A stretch of 64,000 bases of DNA, from positions 124,001 to 188,000 of the forward strand of contig NZ_CP108040.1 of the NCBI RefSeq assembly GCF_036173045.1. Reading direction: 5' to 3'. Below are positions 36,900 through 44,985 of this stretch, piece after piece; position 1 is the stretch's first letter, and the number at the start of each line of letters is the position of its first letter. The notes beneath the pieces are model-generated. The model had not been told where the DNA came from. It saw only the letters and a program-made list of their open reading frames with translations, and did no database searches. This DNA is from Streptomyces sp. NBC_00299 (GTDB taxonomy: Bacteria; Actinomycetota; Actinomycetes; Streptomycetales; Streptomycetaceae). The position numbers and the translations under genes are program-made.

Positions 36900-37001
36900 C
36901 GAGCTTGGCGGCCCGCCGGAGCGGCCAGCCGTCCTCGACGACGCAGAGGGACAGGTGCAGGCAGCCGGTCTCGGTCAGGGATGCATTACGGTGGGCACGA
37001 G
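36900..37001 (-). pseudogene. IS481-family transposase, N-terminal fragment
   Basis: The minus strand reads HRNASLTETGCLHLSLCVVE then DGWPLRRAA, the N-terminal helix-turn-helix of Streptomyces IS481 transposases (usual form HRNAPLTETGRLRLARCVVEDGWPLRRAAERF). Homology stops after ~32 residues and no catalytic domain follows. Confidence 0.6.
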
Positions 37002-37269
37002 GCCTTTCGTTTGGTGTAGACGTCGCAATCCACACCGAACCGGAAGGCCCTCGCCTGTTCAAGATCCCTTAGCCGAGACCTGGCTCACCTGTCCACACCT
37101 CTCCGGGCAGAAGATCCAGGGGTGTGAGCGCGACACTTCCAGCTGGTTCCGAGGGAGATCTTCAACGGTTGCGAGACAACGTTGATCACATCCCATTGAG
37201 ATTTTGACGTGGGTTGGCTCTCGGCCCAGGCTTCCATCGTGGCCGAGAGCCCGGCATCGACGGTACCGG

Positions 37270-37446
37270 TCAGTTACGGCTCTGCCACCACACCCACAGC
37301 ACGGTGAACCCCGTTGTGCCGACGGCGTATCCAACGCCGCGGAGTGCGCTGTCAAAGACGACGCGGACGCGACGGGCCGCATCTGCGCGAAGCCGCTGTG
37401 AGCACTCGGGGTGAGATGCGGGGCCTGTGCTCCTAGACTCCGGCAT
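37270..37446 (-). CDS. 58-residue single-helix membrane protein
   Basis: ATG 37446 follows GGAGG with six bases of spacing, far better than the longer upstream frame. The first ~35 residues are soluble and basic (CSQRLRADAARRVRVVF). A hydrophobic helix, GVGYAVGTTGFTVLWVWWQ, leads to a short SRN end. The layout resembles the 66-residue protein at 39876-40076, which also ends in a Trp-Trp motif before a basic terminus. Function unknown. Confidence 0.55.
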   Translation of the reverse strand: MPESRSTGPASHPECSQRLRADAARRVRVVFDSALRGVGYAVGTTGFTVLWVWWQSRN

Positions 37447-37914
37447 AGGAGCCTCCATCCTCTTGAGCAGGGAAACGGTTCCGAAGCGGAGTCGTTCGGC
37501 CCTGCCGGCAAGCATCCGGCCGAACGACTCTTCTTCCGTTGACCAGGCCACCTCTGCGGCCAACCTGGTTCTGTCGTGCACGCGGGCACAGCGCTGCGGC
37601 CCCGGCGTACTCAGTGCCGCCTCAGCCGAGCCCGGCAGGGTCCATTCTGGTGCACTTTCTGGGCAAAAGCCCAGGTCAGGGGGTAACTGCAGCCACCCTG
37701 AGGCCGGGCCGAACGAACGCTGACCAGGGGCGATTGCCTGCCCCGCTACGGACACGCCTGTACCCCCAGCCGCGACGATCGGGGGTACAGCTGTCGGTGC
37801 TCATGGCCCAATTGATGCTCCAAGCGGCCGGCAATGTGCCGTCACCAGGACTGCCAGAGGGCGCGCGCCAGGCTGACATCAAGGTCACTGTGCAGCTCAA
37901 GCGGCTGGAGGTCA

Positions 37915-37991
37915 GTGACACCCACTGTGCTTCACGCGCTGCTGGTGACAGGTGACGCGCCAACCTCTCGATGTGACACCTATAGTGCTTC
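37915..37991. promoter_or_regulatory. Pair of imperfect 19-bp direct repeats upstream of the sigma-factor gene
   Basis: gtgacacccactgtgcttc (37915-37933) and gtgacacctatagtgcttc (37973-37991) agree at 16 of 19 positions with a period of 58. They lie ~400 bases before the sigma factor start, with further TGTGACA words nearby (38001-38010). An operator or promoter array is possible. No gene is supported in 37447-38379. Confidence 0.35.
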
Positions 37992-38379
37992 GGCTCACCG
38001 GTGTGACAGAGCGCCTACGTGGCCACGGAACGCCGGATGTCCAGTGACGGGCGCCTGGAATCGCACGGCACCCGGCCTGTGTGACCTGTGCCACGAGGCC
38101 GAACAGTCCTTGAAGGGCGAACTTCCATCCTTGCGGCCGTTGTTGCAGCTCACGCGCCGAATTCGAACGGGCAAATCAATGCCGGAGTTACGTTCCGTTT
38201 ATGGAGAAGATCGCAGAGTCGCGATTTTCGAGGGTCGCATGAGTTTCGGGCCCCGAAAAACGACAGGGTGGTGCTTGAGAGCCCGAAGCAACTGGGCTTT
38301 CGTGTGGGCGAGTTGGCCCGCGCACGGACACCACCGGCCTCAACGGAGAGGGCGGTGCTCGTATCCCCTGGAGGAACGT

Positions 38380-38982
38380 ATGGGCAACGGCGACGTCGAC
38401 CTTGACGTATCGCCCCAGGACAGCGGCCACGGCCAGCCCGTCCAGGACCCTCCCGATCTCCCCCTCGACTTCGAGGCCTTCTACCTGGGGCACCAGGAGT
38501 TCTTCCACGACTTCGCGGAGATCCACCTCGGCAGCCGCCGGGCCGCGGAAGACGTTGTTCACCACGTGTTCCTGGAGATCCTCGGCGGCTGGGACGAACT
38601 GCTGCAGCAGGGCGACCTCGAACAGCAGACTCTCGCCGTGCTGCACCGCGGTGTCACCCGCCGCCTGGACGAAGACGGGCGCCCGCCGGCGTTCCTCATC
38701 AACGGCCCCATAGCCAAGAACCTCGAGGCGGTCCGCAGCCAACTGGAGATGAGCAGCAGCACGAACGGCCTGTACGAGGCGATTCTGGAACTGCCCACCC
38801 GCCAGTTCACGGTAATCGTCCTGCGCCATCTCCTCGGCTACCCCACCAAGCGGATCGCCCGCTACATGGGCCTGGACACCCGCACCGTCGACTACCACGG
38901 CCGCAAGGGCAAGGAACGCCTGCGCATCCGGCTCGGCCTGCCTGCCGCCCCGAGCAAGACCCGGAAAGGAGCGGGGCAGTGA
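38380..38982 (+). CDS. Sigma-70-like (ECF-type) RNA polymerase sigma factor
   Basis: ATG 38380 follows CTGGAGG, giving 200 residues. Residues ~28-66 match region 2 (FEAFYLGHQEFFHDFAEIHL, then RRAAEDVVHHVFLEIL), and ~145-188 region 4 with a helix-turn-helix (YPTKRIARYMGLDTRTVDYH, GRKGKERLRIRLG). The middle is shorter than in housekeeping factors. It should direct polymerase to a specific promoter set. The stop overlaps the next start by four bases (GTGA), so the downstream gene is probably its regulator or partner. Confidence 0.7.
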   Translation: MGNGDVDLDVSPQDSGHGQPVQDPPDLPLDFEAFYLGHQEFFHDFAEIHLGSRRAAEDVVHHVFLEILGGWDELLQQGDLEQQTLAVLHRGVTRRLDEDGRPPAFLINGPIAKNLEAVRSQLEMSSSTNGLYEAILELPTRQFTVIVLRHLLGYPTKRIARYMGLDTRTVDYHGRKGKERLRIRLGLPAAPSKTRKGAGQ

Positions 38983-39647
38983 CCGCCATTGATGAGCTCC
39001 TGGCCGACGCCCGCATCCCCACCACACGGCACGACGGCTTCGACGTCGGCGCCGCTCTGCGCCGCCTCGCCCACGAGAGGGCCGCCGCCGCGACCCGACC
39101 GGACCCGGATATGGCCCGCGCCGCCCAGGCCGGGCAGCGGCTGTCCGTGGTGTGCCGCTGGATCCTCAACAAGCCCGACGCCGCCGACCACGTCGACCGC
39201 CTCGCCCAGGAACCCGACGCGGTGACCGAGGATCAGTTGGACGTCGACGGCGCCCTCGTCTTCGCATGCCTGCTCTACCTCACCGACCACCGCGAGAGCG
39301 CCCAGTTCTGGTGGCAGCTCGCCGCTGGCGCTGGCCACCGCGCCGCCGCCTACTGCCTGCATCTGCACCACCTCTCCATCGGAGAGACCAAGGAGGCGCG
39401 GCACTGGCTGCACGAGGTCACCGACGACGTCCTCGACTCCGACGCCCCCGACAGCGCCTTCCTGGCCACGCTGGAAGCTGTCGCGACGTACGTCCGCAGG
39501 ACTGGCTCCAGCCGCGCCAGCGCCCCAACCGGGGGACTGGAGATGGAGGTCGACCGCCTCGCCACCGCGAAGTCTGGCTCCTGCATCATCGTCCAGCGTC
39601 CCGATCGGCGCCTCGCCGACCTTCTGTACGACTTCAGCCGCCGCTAA
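38979..39647 (+). CDS. Partner protein of the sigma factor, helical repeat type
   Basis: GTG 38979 overlaps the sigma stop. The 222 residues are largely helical, with LVFACLLYLTDHRESAQFWW and QLAAGAGHRAAAYCLHLHHL resembling TPR/SEL1-like hairpins. No transmembrane segment or zinc-binding anti-sigma motif is present. The same two-gene arrangement occurs in many Streptomyces. A protein that binds and controls the sigma factor is the natural inference, but not shown by the sequence. Confidence 0.6.
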   Translation: MTAIDELLADARIPTTRHDGFDVGAALRRLAHERAAAATRPDPDMARAAQAGQRLSVVCRWILNKPDAADHVDRLAQEPDAVTEDQLDVDGALVFACLLYLTDHRESAQFWWQLAAGAGHRAAAYCLHLHHLSIGETKEARHWLHEVTDDVLDSDAPDSAFLATLEAVATYVRRTGSSRASAPTGGLEMEVDRLATAKSGSCIIVQRPDRRLADLLYDFSRR

Positions 39648-39875
39648 CTGATCGTATCCACGTTGTCGCTGACCTGGGCTGACGCCAGTCCAGGATCTGG
39701 GGTCCACCAACGGCATCGCGAAAGACAGTCGGCACAGCACCGCAGTACGCTCCGGGACAGCCATCAGGGCGACACGCAAAAGGAGCCCGTGATCCCAACA
39801 GGTTTCCTAGGCCTCTGAGTTGGGAGGGCTCCGTGCGCGGTGTTCCAGCACGCCCATTGACGAGAGGAACTCCGT

Positions 39876-40076
39876 ATGGAGGAGAGTAACGCCAAACCGC
39901 CGCCAAGGCACCTGCTAGGCCGGAACAGCCGGCGCGCCACAACCATCCGTCACCTGCGGAAATGGATCGGACGAGAGGGGCGGAACGTCCCAGCTGAGTT
40001 CCTGCAGGGCGCGGCGTACAAGCTCGGCAGCGGCGCCGTTACCCTGCTGATCCTGTGGTGGGAAACCCGGCACTGA
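39876..40076 (+). CDS. 66-residue single-helix membrane protein
   Basis: ATG 39876 follows GAGAGGAAC. The N-terminal ~45 residues are basic (RHLLGRNSRRATTIRHLRKW). A hydrophobic stretch, YKLGSGAVTLLILWW, precedes a short ETRH end. Its shape parallels the 58-residue protein at 37270-37446. A terminator hairpin follows within ten bases, supporting a real transcript. Function unknown. Confidence 0.6.
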   Translation: MEESNAKPPPRHLLGRNSRRATTIRHLRKWIGREGRNVPAEFLQGAAYKLGSGAVTLLILWWETRH

Positions 40077-40083
40077 GACCAGG

Positions 40084-40108
40084 GGTGGGCGCACCCGGTG
40101 CGCCCACC
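40084..40108. terminator. Terminator hairpin between convergent small genes
   Basis: An 11-bp perfect stem (ggtgggcgcac and complement) with loop ccg follows the 39876-40076 gene and faces the 40157-40270 gene. Confidence 0.7.
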
Positions 40109-40156
40109 ACGTCCCGGGCAACCCGCCGTTCGGAGGACGGGCGGATGGGACGGCGG

Positions 40157-40270
40157 CTAGGCGCTCCGCGGCCGACGCGCCGCCGTCTTCTTCGCCGTCT
40201 TCTTCGTGGACTTCTTCGCCGCCGCCTTCTTGGCCGGCTGTTTCTTGGCCGCGGCCTTCTTGTTCGGCAT
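40157..40270 (-). CDS. 37-residue Lys/Ala-rich, histone-tail-like peptide
   Basis: From ATG 40270 the product is almost entirely Lys, Ala and Arg (KKAAAKKQPAKKAAAKKSTK, then KTAKKTAARRPRSA). It resembles the C-terminal tail that Streptomyces HupS and H1-like proteins add to a DNA-binding domain, but here no such domain precedes it. The ribosome site is weak. It could be a free DNA-compacting peptide or the surviving end of a longer gene. Confidence 0.4.
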   Translation of the reverse strand: MPNKKAAAKKQPAKKAAAKKSTKKTAKKTAARRPRSA

Positions 40271-40363
40271 CTCGTGCACGTCGGCTGAGCTCTCGCCACG
40301 GGTGGCTTTCGCCTGCGCTACGGACCGGGCAGGCGTGTCCGCCGGCCGCGACTGCCGAACAGC

Positions 40364-40891
40364 ATGACCAACATGAGCGACGGGCGGCGGGCCGACTCGG
40401 CCCGCCGCCGGGAGCGCGTTCTCAAGGCCCTCGACTCGGCCGTGAAGACGGGCGGCGACCTCACGGTCTCCGGGCTCGCCAGAGCCGCTCGCGTCGACCG
40501 GACCTTCCTCTATCGCCACCGCGACCTGCTCGAACGCGTCCACGTCGCTGCCAGCACTCCGGTTGAGGAAGGCAGAGTGGCGGCCGTCAGCAGGATCTCG
40601 CTCCAGACCGACCTCGCCAACGCCCTGGAGCGCAACAAACGCCTGGCCGCACGAGTCCGGCAGCTCGAGAAGCGTCTATCGACCGAGCTCGGCGAGCGAG
40701 TCTGGGAGGCGTCCGGACTCGGGGCGTCTGCCGACATCGACCAGCTCCAGCGGCGCATCAACGTGCTCGAACAGGAGCTCGCTGACAAGCAGGGCGAGCT
40801 CGAAGAGCGGACCGAGGAGCTGGATGCTGCGCGGGCCGCGAACCGGGAACTGACCCGGGCGTTGAACCACGCCCCGCAAGATTCACGCTAA
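40364..40891 (+). CDS. DUF6262-like helix-turn-helix/coiled-coil protein
   Basis: The 175 residues (ATG 40364, or 40373) begin with a helix-turn-helix region: RRRERVLKALDSAVKTGGDL then TVSGLARAARVDRTFLYRHR. A long coiled coil runs from ~85 to the end (ERNKRLAARVRQLEKRL, LQRRINVLEQELADKQGELE). This is the architecture of DUF6262/TnpC-like proteins that accompany Tn554-type recombinases. No recombinase genes are adjacent, so it appears orphaned. It ends at a strong hairpin. Confidence 0.6.
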   Translation: MTNMSDGRRADSARRRERVLKALDSAVKTGGDLTVSGLARAARVDRTFLYRHRDLLERVHVAASTPVEEGRVAAVSRISLQTDLANALERNKRLAARVRQLEKRLSTELGERVWEASGLGASADIDQLQRRINVLEQELADKQGELEERTEELDAARAANRELTRALNHAPQDSR

Positions 40892-40920
40892 ACGAGACCT
40901 GGGTGACAGGTCACAGCAGT

Positions 40921-40949
40921 GGTCCCCGGCGGCTCCGCCGCCGGGGACC
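40921..40949. terminator. Terminator hairpin between convergent genes
   Basis: A 12-bp stem (ggtccccggcgg and complement) with loop ctccg sits between the 40364-40891 gene and the 40990-41208 gene. Confidence 0.75.
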
Positions 40950-40989
40950 CAACACATTGCAGAAATGTCTACCTATCAGCAGGAGCCGA

Positions 40990-41208
40990 CTAGCCCTCCG
41001 CGGGCCCAATGAGCTGCTTGACCTGGAATCTGATGAACTCAGCAGGCCGGACTGCAGCGACGCCGACGTCGATGACGAGCTTCCCGTCAGCCACCGCGGC
41101 CGGATGGCCGCTGGGGACTGGCGCCGGGGCAGCAAGAGCAGGGGAAGCCACGGCAAGGGTTACGGCGGCAGCCAGCGTCATGCTGGCAACGATCTTCATC
41201 GTCTTCAT
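40990..41208 (-). CDS. 72-residue secreted peptide
   Basis: From ATG 41208 (or the ATG nine bases later) the product begins with a signal peptide, MKTMKIVASMTLAAAVTLAV followed by ASPALAAPA, cleaved near residue 27. The mature ~45 residues (VIDVGVAAVRPAEFIRFQVK and a short end) show no cysteines or known motif. The ribosome site is weak. It lies downstream of the 41341-41772 gene on the same strand but with a 132-base gap. Confidence 0.5.
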   Translation of the reverse strand: MKTMKIVASMTLAAAVTLAVASPALAAPAPVPSGHPAAVADGKLVIDVGVAAVRPAEFIRFQVKQLIGPAEG

Positions 41209-41340
41209 AATCCGATCAACGACCATCTGCCTGAAAGGAACCGGCCGCCAATCGCAGGCTGCCCGATGGGAACCCAGACCTCGTGCACCGAATCGCCTGG
41301 GACCCACACAGCAATCGACATCAGTCGCTTGCGCGGCGAG

Positions 41341-41772
41341 CTATTCGAACTCCACGTCGTCAAATTCGATTAGGACCGTCTCGATTGTCGACCCAGAGCT
41401 GCCGGCACTGAGGTCCGAAGCAGTCCACGAACTGGCCCAGGCGCTGCGGAGGGTGAACTGGCGGACTGCTCCGTCAGCGTCCTTGATGGCGAGGGTGATG
41501 TCCTGGCCGGCTTCGCCGTCCGCTGCCGACTCTTCGCCGAGCTGGCTCGCGAGGACCTGACCCTGTCCCTCCGCCACAACCAGCGTGATCTGGCCGGGCT
41601 GGACGACATCCGACGTCACACCGCCCAAGGCGTCCACGACCATGCTGCCCTCGCCGATCTTGGCGACCTCGTCGCCCAAGGTGACTTCGCCAACCGTCTG
41701 GATCGAATCCACTTCTGTGGACCCGATCACCAAGGTGATGTCCTGCCCAGCCTGCACGTTCTCTGCGGTCAT
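41341..41772 (-). CDS. Beta-rich protein, possibly tail-tube-like
   Basis: This 143-residue, acidic, strand-rich protein starts at ATG 41772. Its C-terminal third (AIKDADGAVRQFTLRSAWAS, SWTASDLSAGSSGSTIETVL, IEFDDVEFE) has the spacing of gp19-type tail-tube proteins of contractile injection systems (a TLxxAWPxxW block, then an IETLELxxE strand). There is no signal peptide. An IS701 element lies 44 bases upstream and has probably replaced its promoter. The link to the baseplate genes at 57-64 kb is an inference, not demonstrated. Confidence 0.4.
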   Translation of the reverse strand: MTAENVQAGQDITLVIGSTEVDSIQTVGEVTLGDEVAKIGEGSMVVDALGGVTSDVVQPGQITLVVAEGQGQVLASQLGEESAADGEAGQDITLAIKDADGAVRQFTLRSAWASSWTASDLSAGSSGSTIETVLIEFDDVEFE

Positions 41773-41815
41773 CTCTCCACCGATTCGCTCGACGAGTTGT
41801 GCCTGCCGAACCTAG

Positions 41816-43256
41816 TAGGGCTTGGTCAGGTTCGTAGTGGTGTGGGTATGTCGCGGTGGCAGGTGGGGCAGGCGCTGGTCCAGGTGGCGAGGAGGGTCTG
41901 CAGTTCGCGGACCACTTGGTAGAGGCTCAGGCCTGCGCGGCGTCTTTTGGGTCTGGTGCCAGTCGTTGCAGGGTGCAGAAGGCGTGGGCGGCGGAGACGA
42001 GGGTGACGTGGTGGTGCCATCCGTTGAAGGTGCGGCCTTCGAAGTGGGCCAGTCCCAGGGCCTGTTTCATCTCGCGGTAGTCGTGCTCGATGCGCCAGCG
42101 GAGCTTGGCCAGCCGCACCAGTGTGGCCAGTGGCATGCCGGAGGGCAGGTTCGAGAGCCAGAACTGGACCGGCTCGGGCTCGGTCGCGGGCCATTCCGCC
42201 AGCAGCCACCGCTCGGGCAGTTCAGGATCGTCGCCTGCTTTGCGGATGCCGCGGCCGGCCGGGCGGATGCGCAGGGCGACGAACCGTGAGTACATGCGCT
42301 TGAAGCCGCTTTGGCTCTTGCCCGGCCGGGAGCCTTCCCGCCAGGACACCGGTCTCGCGGCCGTCCTCCCGGCCGCGATGACCAGGTCTTTCATGGTCTG
42401 CGCGGGCTCGGGGTACTGCATTTTGGGTGGCCGGCCGGTGCCCGCATAGGCGGGCTGGACGGGTTGGGCGTCGGCGGGCTGGGCGGTATGGCGGGAGGAA
42501 ATGCCCACTGCATAGGGCAGCTTGCGTTCCTCCAGGCCCAGGCGGAAGGCGGCGGCATCGCCGTATCCGGCGTCCGCGACGACCAGGGGAACGTCGGTGC
42601 CCCACGACCGGGTCTCGTCGATCATGTCCAGGGCCGGCTGCCACTTCTCCACATGCCCCACCTGGGCGGGAATACCGCAGCGGCCACGGCGGGCGATCTT
42701 GTCTGCATCGGCCTCCGGCGAGTCGGGATCCCAGGATGCGGGCAGGAACAGCCGCCAGTTGACGGCCGCGGAGGCACGGTCATTGGCCAGGTGCAGGGAG
42801 ACGCCCACCTGGCATTTGGTGACCTTGCCCGCGGTGCCGGTGTACTGCCGCGACACACACGCCGAGGCATCCCCGTCCTTCAAAAAGCCGGTGTCGTCCA
42901 CGATCAACGCCTCGGGACCGATCGCCTCGTGCATCCTCCAGGCCAGCCGGGCCCGCACGTGCGCGGGATCCCACGGGCTGGAGGTGATGAAGTGCGCCAG
43001 CGCCTGCCGGTTGCCGTCCTCACCCAAGCGGGCGGCCATCGGCTCCACCGACTTGCGCTGCCCGTCCAACAGCAGCCCGCGCACATACGCCTGCCCCCAC
43101 CGACGCTGATCCGCACGGAAGAACCCGTCGAACAACTCCGCCGCGAACGCCTCCAAGTCCTCCCGGACCGAGGCCATCTCCTCAGGTGTCACACCATTTC
43201 CAACGACGCTATGGAGCATGAGACACGCATGCACAAGTGAAGATGACCAAGCCCTA
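41816..43256 (-). mobile_element. IS701-family insertion sequence, 1,441 bp, with CTAG target duplication
   Basis: The left end tagggcttggtca and the right end tgaccaagcccta form a perfect 13-bp inverted repeat. CTAG flanks the element on both sides (41812-41815, 43257-43260), the known target of IS701. The transposase is intact, so this copy is probably recent and mobile. Confidence 0.9.
41927..43219 (-). CDS. IS701-family transposase
   Basis: The start is ATG 43219 inside the element, giving 430 residues. The DDE triad is present: ALIVDDTGFLKDG, LVVADAGYGDAAAFRLGLEE, and LAKLRWRIEHDYREMKQALG with the Glu. The longer frame to 43543 leaves the element and can be excluded. The family moves by cut-and-paste into CTAG sites. 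Confidence 0.9.
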   Translation of the reverse strand: MLHSVVGNGVTPEEMASVREDLEAFAAELFDGFFRADQRRWGQAYVRGLLLDGQRKSVEPMAARLGEDGNRQALAHFITSSPWDPAHVRARLAWRMHEAIGPEALIVDDTGFLKDGDASACVSRQYTGTAGKVTKCQVGVSLHLANDRASAAVNWRLFLPASWDPDSPEADADKIARRGRCGIPAQVGHVEKWQPALDMIDETRSWGTDVPLVVADAGYGDAAAFRLGLEERKLPYAVGISSRHTAQPADAQPVQPAYAGTGRPPKMQYPEPAQTMKDLVIAAGRTAARPVSWREGSRPGKSQSGFKRMYSRFVALRIRPAGRGIRKAGDDPELPERWLLAEWPATEPEPVQFWLSNLPSGMPLATLVRLAKLRWRIEHDYREMKQALGLAHFEGRTFNGWHHHVTLVSAAHAFCTLQRLAPDPKDAAQA

Positions 43257-43437
43257 CTAGCGGGATCCGGAACAGGCTCACGCTGCGAACCACGTCGATC
43301 ACGCAAACCCGAAACTCGGATGCGGGAAGTCTCAAGACCACCGCTTCGAGCGATAGCACCACACCAGTTGCTATGGATAGTCTCGCTAGCACTGCCGTTG
43401 AGCTGCACAAACATGGACCCTGGACGCCTCCGACAGG

Positions 43438-43515
43438 TCAGATCCCCAGAGAACCCTGGTCCTCCAGGTGGTACTGGTGGAACTGGATGCTGTGATTCTC
43501 GGTGGCGCTGACCAC
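43438..43515 (-). pseudogene. N-terminal stub of the 27926-type hypothetical family
   Basis: Starting at GTG 43515 the 25-residue frame contains HSIQFHQYHLEDQG, matching the VQYHQFDISDEDG start of the 27926-28474 protein and its relatives, then stops. It is probably the beginning of a second, deleted copy. I see nothing else in 43261-43594. Confidence 0.35.
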
Positions 43516-43594
43516 GCCTATGAGCGCCACGGGCGCCCCGCATGCGGCACAGGACGAAGCCCCGCCGCGCGAGGCGGCGAGGCTGGTAGCCCGC

Positions 43595-44254
43595 TCAGAG
43601 GGCGGGGTCGTACGTCACTGTCTGAGCCGGGCAGCCCACGGCGACGTTCTCCAACGCGTTCAGCTCGACCTCGTCGACCGCCAGGCCCCAGCGGAGCTTG
43701 GTGCCCACCCACTCGGCGAGGTACCGGCAGTGCACGTCGGCGGCCGGCGGCAACCACTCAGCCGGGTCCTGGTCGGCCTTGCTCCGGTTGGACCGTGCTG
43801 TGACGGCGACCAACGATGTCTCGGCGCCCTGGTCGTTGGCGTACGCCTCCCGGCGCTGCGGGGTCCAGGCCGATGCTCCGCTGTCCCAGGCTTCGGCGAG
43901 GGGGACCATATGGTCGATGTCGAGCCCGGAGGCCGACGTCACGACGGTGGCGTCGTAGTACGAGAACCAACTCCCGCCGCTCAGACGGCAGCCGGGGCCA
44001 ACCGCAGGTGGGTCGACTGCTTCGTAGATGAGGACCTCGGCGCGGGTGTTACATCCGTCGGCCGGGTCGTCGCCGGTGTTCCAGTGGCGGAACTTGTCGC
44101 GGCTGTAGCCGTCGCGGGACTCGGTGGCTACGGGCAGGTTGGCAACGGCTTCGGTCAGGGGCAGGATCTCGACGGCGTGGGCAGGCATGGAGACGGTGGC
44201 GGGCAGGACAGCGAGGGCAACGACCGCAAGGCCGCGCAGGACAGCTTTGACCAT
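43595..44254 (-). CDS. Secreted HNH-type endonuclease (DUF1524/GmrSD C-terminal domain)
   Basis: This 219-residue protein opens with a signal peptide (MVKAVLRGLAVVALAVLPAT, cleavage near AHA at ~27). The mature part carries the DUF1524 HNH pattern: GLDIDHMVPLAEAWDSGA with the catalytic Asp-His, then NRSKADQDPAEWLPPAADVH with the Asn and the metal-site residues, and a Cys pair. The Streptomyces family is exported and degrades nucleic acid outside the cell. A GC-rich hairpin follows it. All expected active-site residues are present. Confidence 0.85.
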   Translation of the reverse strand: MVKAVLRGLAVVALAVLPATVSMPAHAVEILPLTEAVANLPVATESRDGYSRDKFRHWNTGDDPADGCNTRAEVLIYEAVDPPAVGPGCRLSGGSWFSYYDATVVTSASGLDIDHMVPLAEAWDSGASAWTPQRREAYANDQGAETSLVAVTARSNRSKADQDPAEWLPPAADVHCRYLAEWVGTKLRWGLAVDEVELNALENVAVGCPAQTVTYDPAL

Positions 44255-44553
44255 GTGCCGTTGATAGCCGTCCTAAAGGGGCGTGATCAGCGGTTTCCCC
44301 GGAGCGCCGCCCGTGTGAGTGGAAAGGTCATACTGGAGAAACGAAACGCTTCCTGCAGTCCCGGCGGGCTCAGTTGTGCGGTGGCGGGCAGGACAGCGCG
44401 CTTTTTCCTCGAAGGCCCACAGGGACTGGCGCTGACGATGCCGTCGGCCGGTCGCGGCTGGAGCATTTTGGGACGATCGCCGCGCCGCCAGCTGGAGGTG
44501 GCCTGCCGCACCGCGCCATGCGGGGATCCGCGGCTCCATGGCCCAGGCGGCTT

Positions 44554-44892
44554 CTACTCGAGGATGCCGAGGTGCCGGTCGGGGCGGCAGTGCGTGCAGG
44601 CGGGCAGTCCCGAAGTGAGCAGCCGGCGGGCTTCGTCGCGGTCGATGGGGCGGCGGCGTTTGGCGACTGCGTAGCAGTCGCCGGCGTGGACCTGAGTGGG
44701 CGGATTCCCGGCGCCGATACCGAGTTCGACGATCCAGTCGGGGACGGGCGGGCGTCGCCGGCGACCGTGTTCCTGCTCGGCTTCCCGCTGCCGGACGGCG
44801 GCGATCTTGTTGTCGATCCGATGCAGCCACATGGCGTGCCACACCCGGAGCGTGAGGAGTCGCTCCAGGTCAGGAGGTAGATCGTCGAACAC
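44554..44892 (-). CDS. DUF6233-like protein
   Basis: GTG 44892 follows GAGGAGGG, giving 112 residues. The sequence matches a Streptomyces family of unknown function: FDDLPPDLERLLTLRVWHAM, VPDWIVELGIGAGNPPTQVH, AGDCYAVAKRRRPIDRDEAR, and ACTHCRPDRHLGILE at the end, with a CxxC that could bind a metal. It is cytoplasmic. The 3' region 44273-44553 contains no gene I can support. It is divergent from the polymerase-like gene at 44986. Confidence 0.7.
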   Translation of the reverse strand: MFDDLPPDLERLLTLRVWHAMWLHRIDNKIAAVRQREAEQEHGRRRRPPVPDWIVELGIGAGNPPTQVHAGDCYAVAKRRRPIDRDEARRLLTSGLPACTHCRPDRHLGILE

Positions 44893-44985
44893 GGCCCTCC
44901 TCGGTTCCTTCGCCGCGCGGGGCCGCACCCCTCGCGTGTTCGAATTCTAGTTCGATAATGTGAGGGAGGAGGAGGTGGGTGTGCC

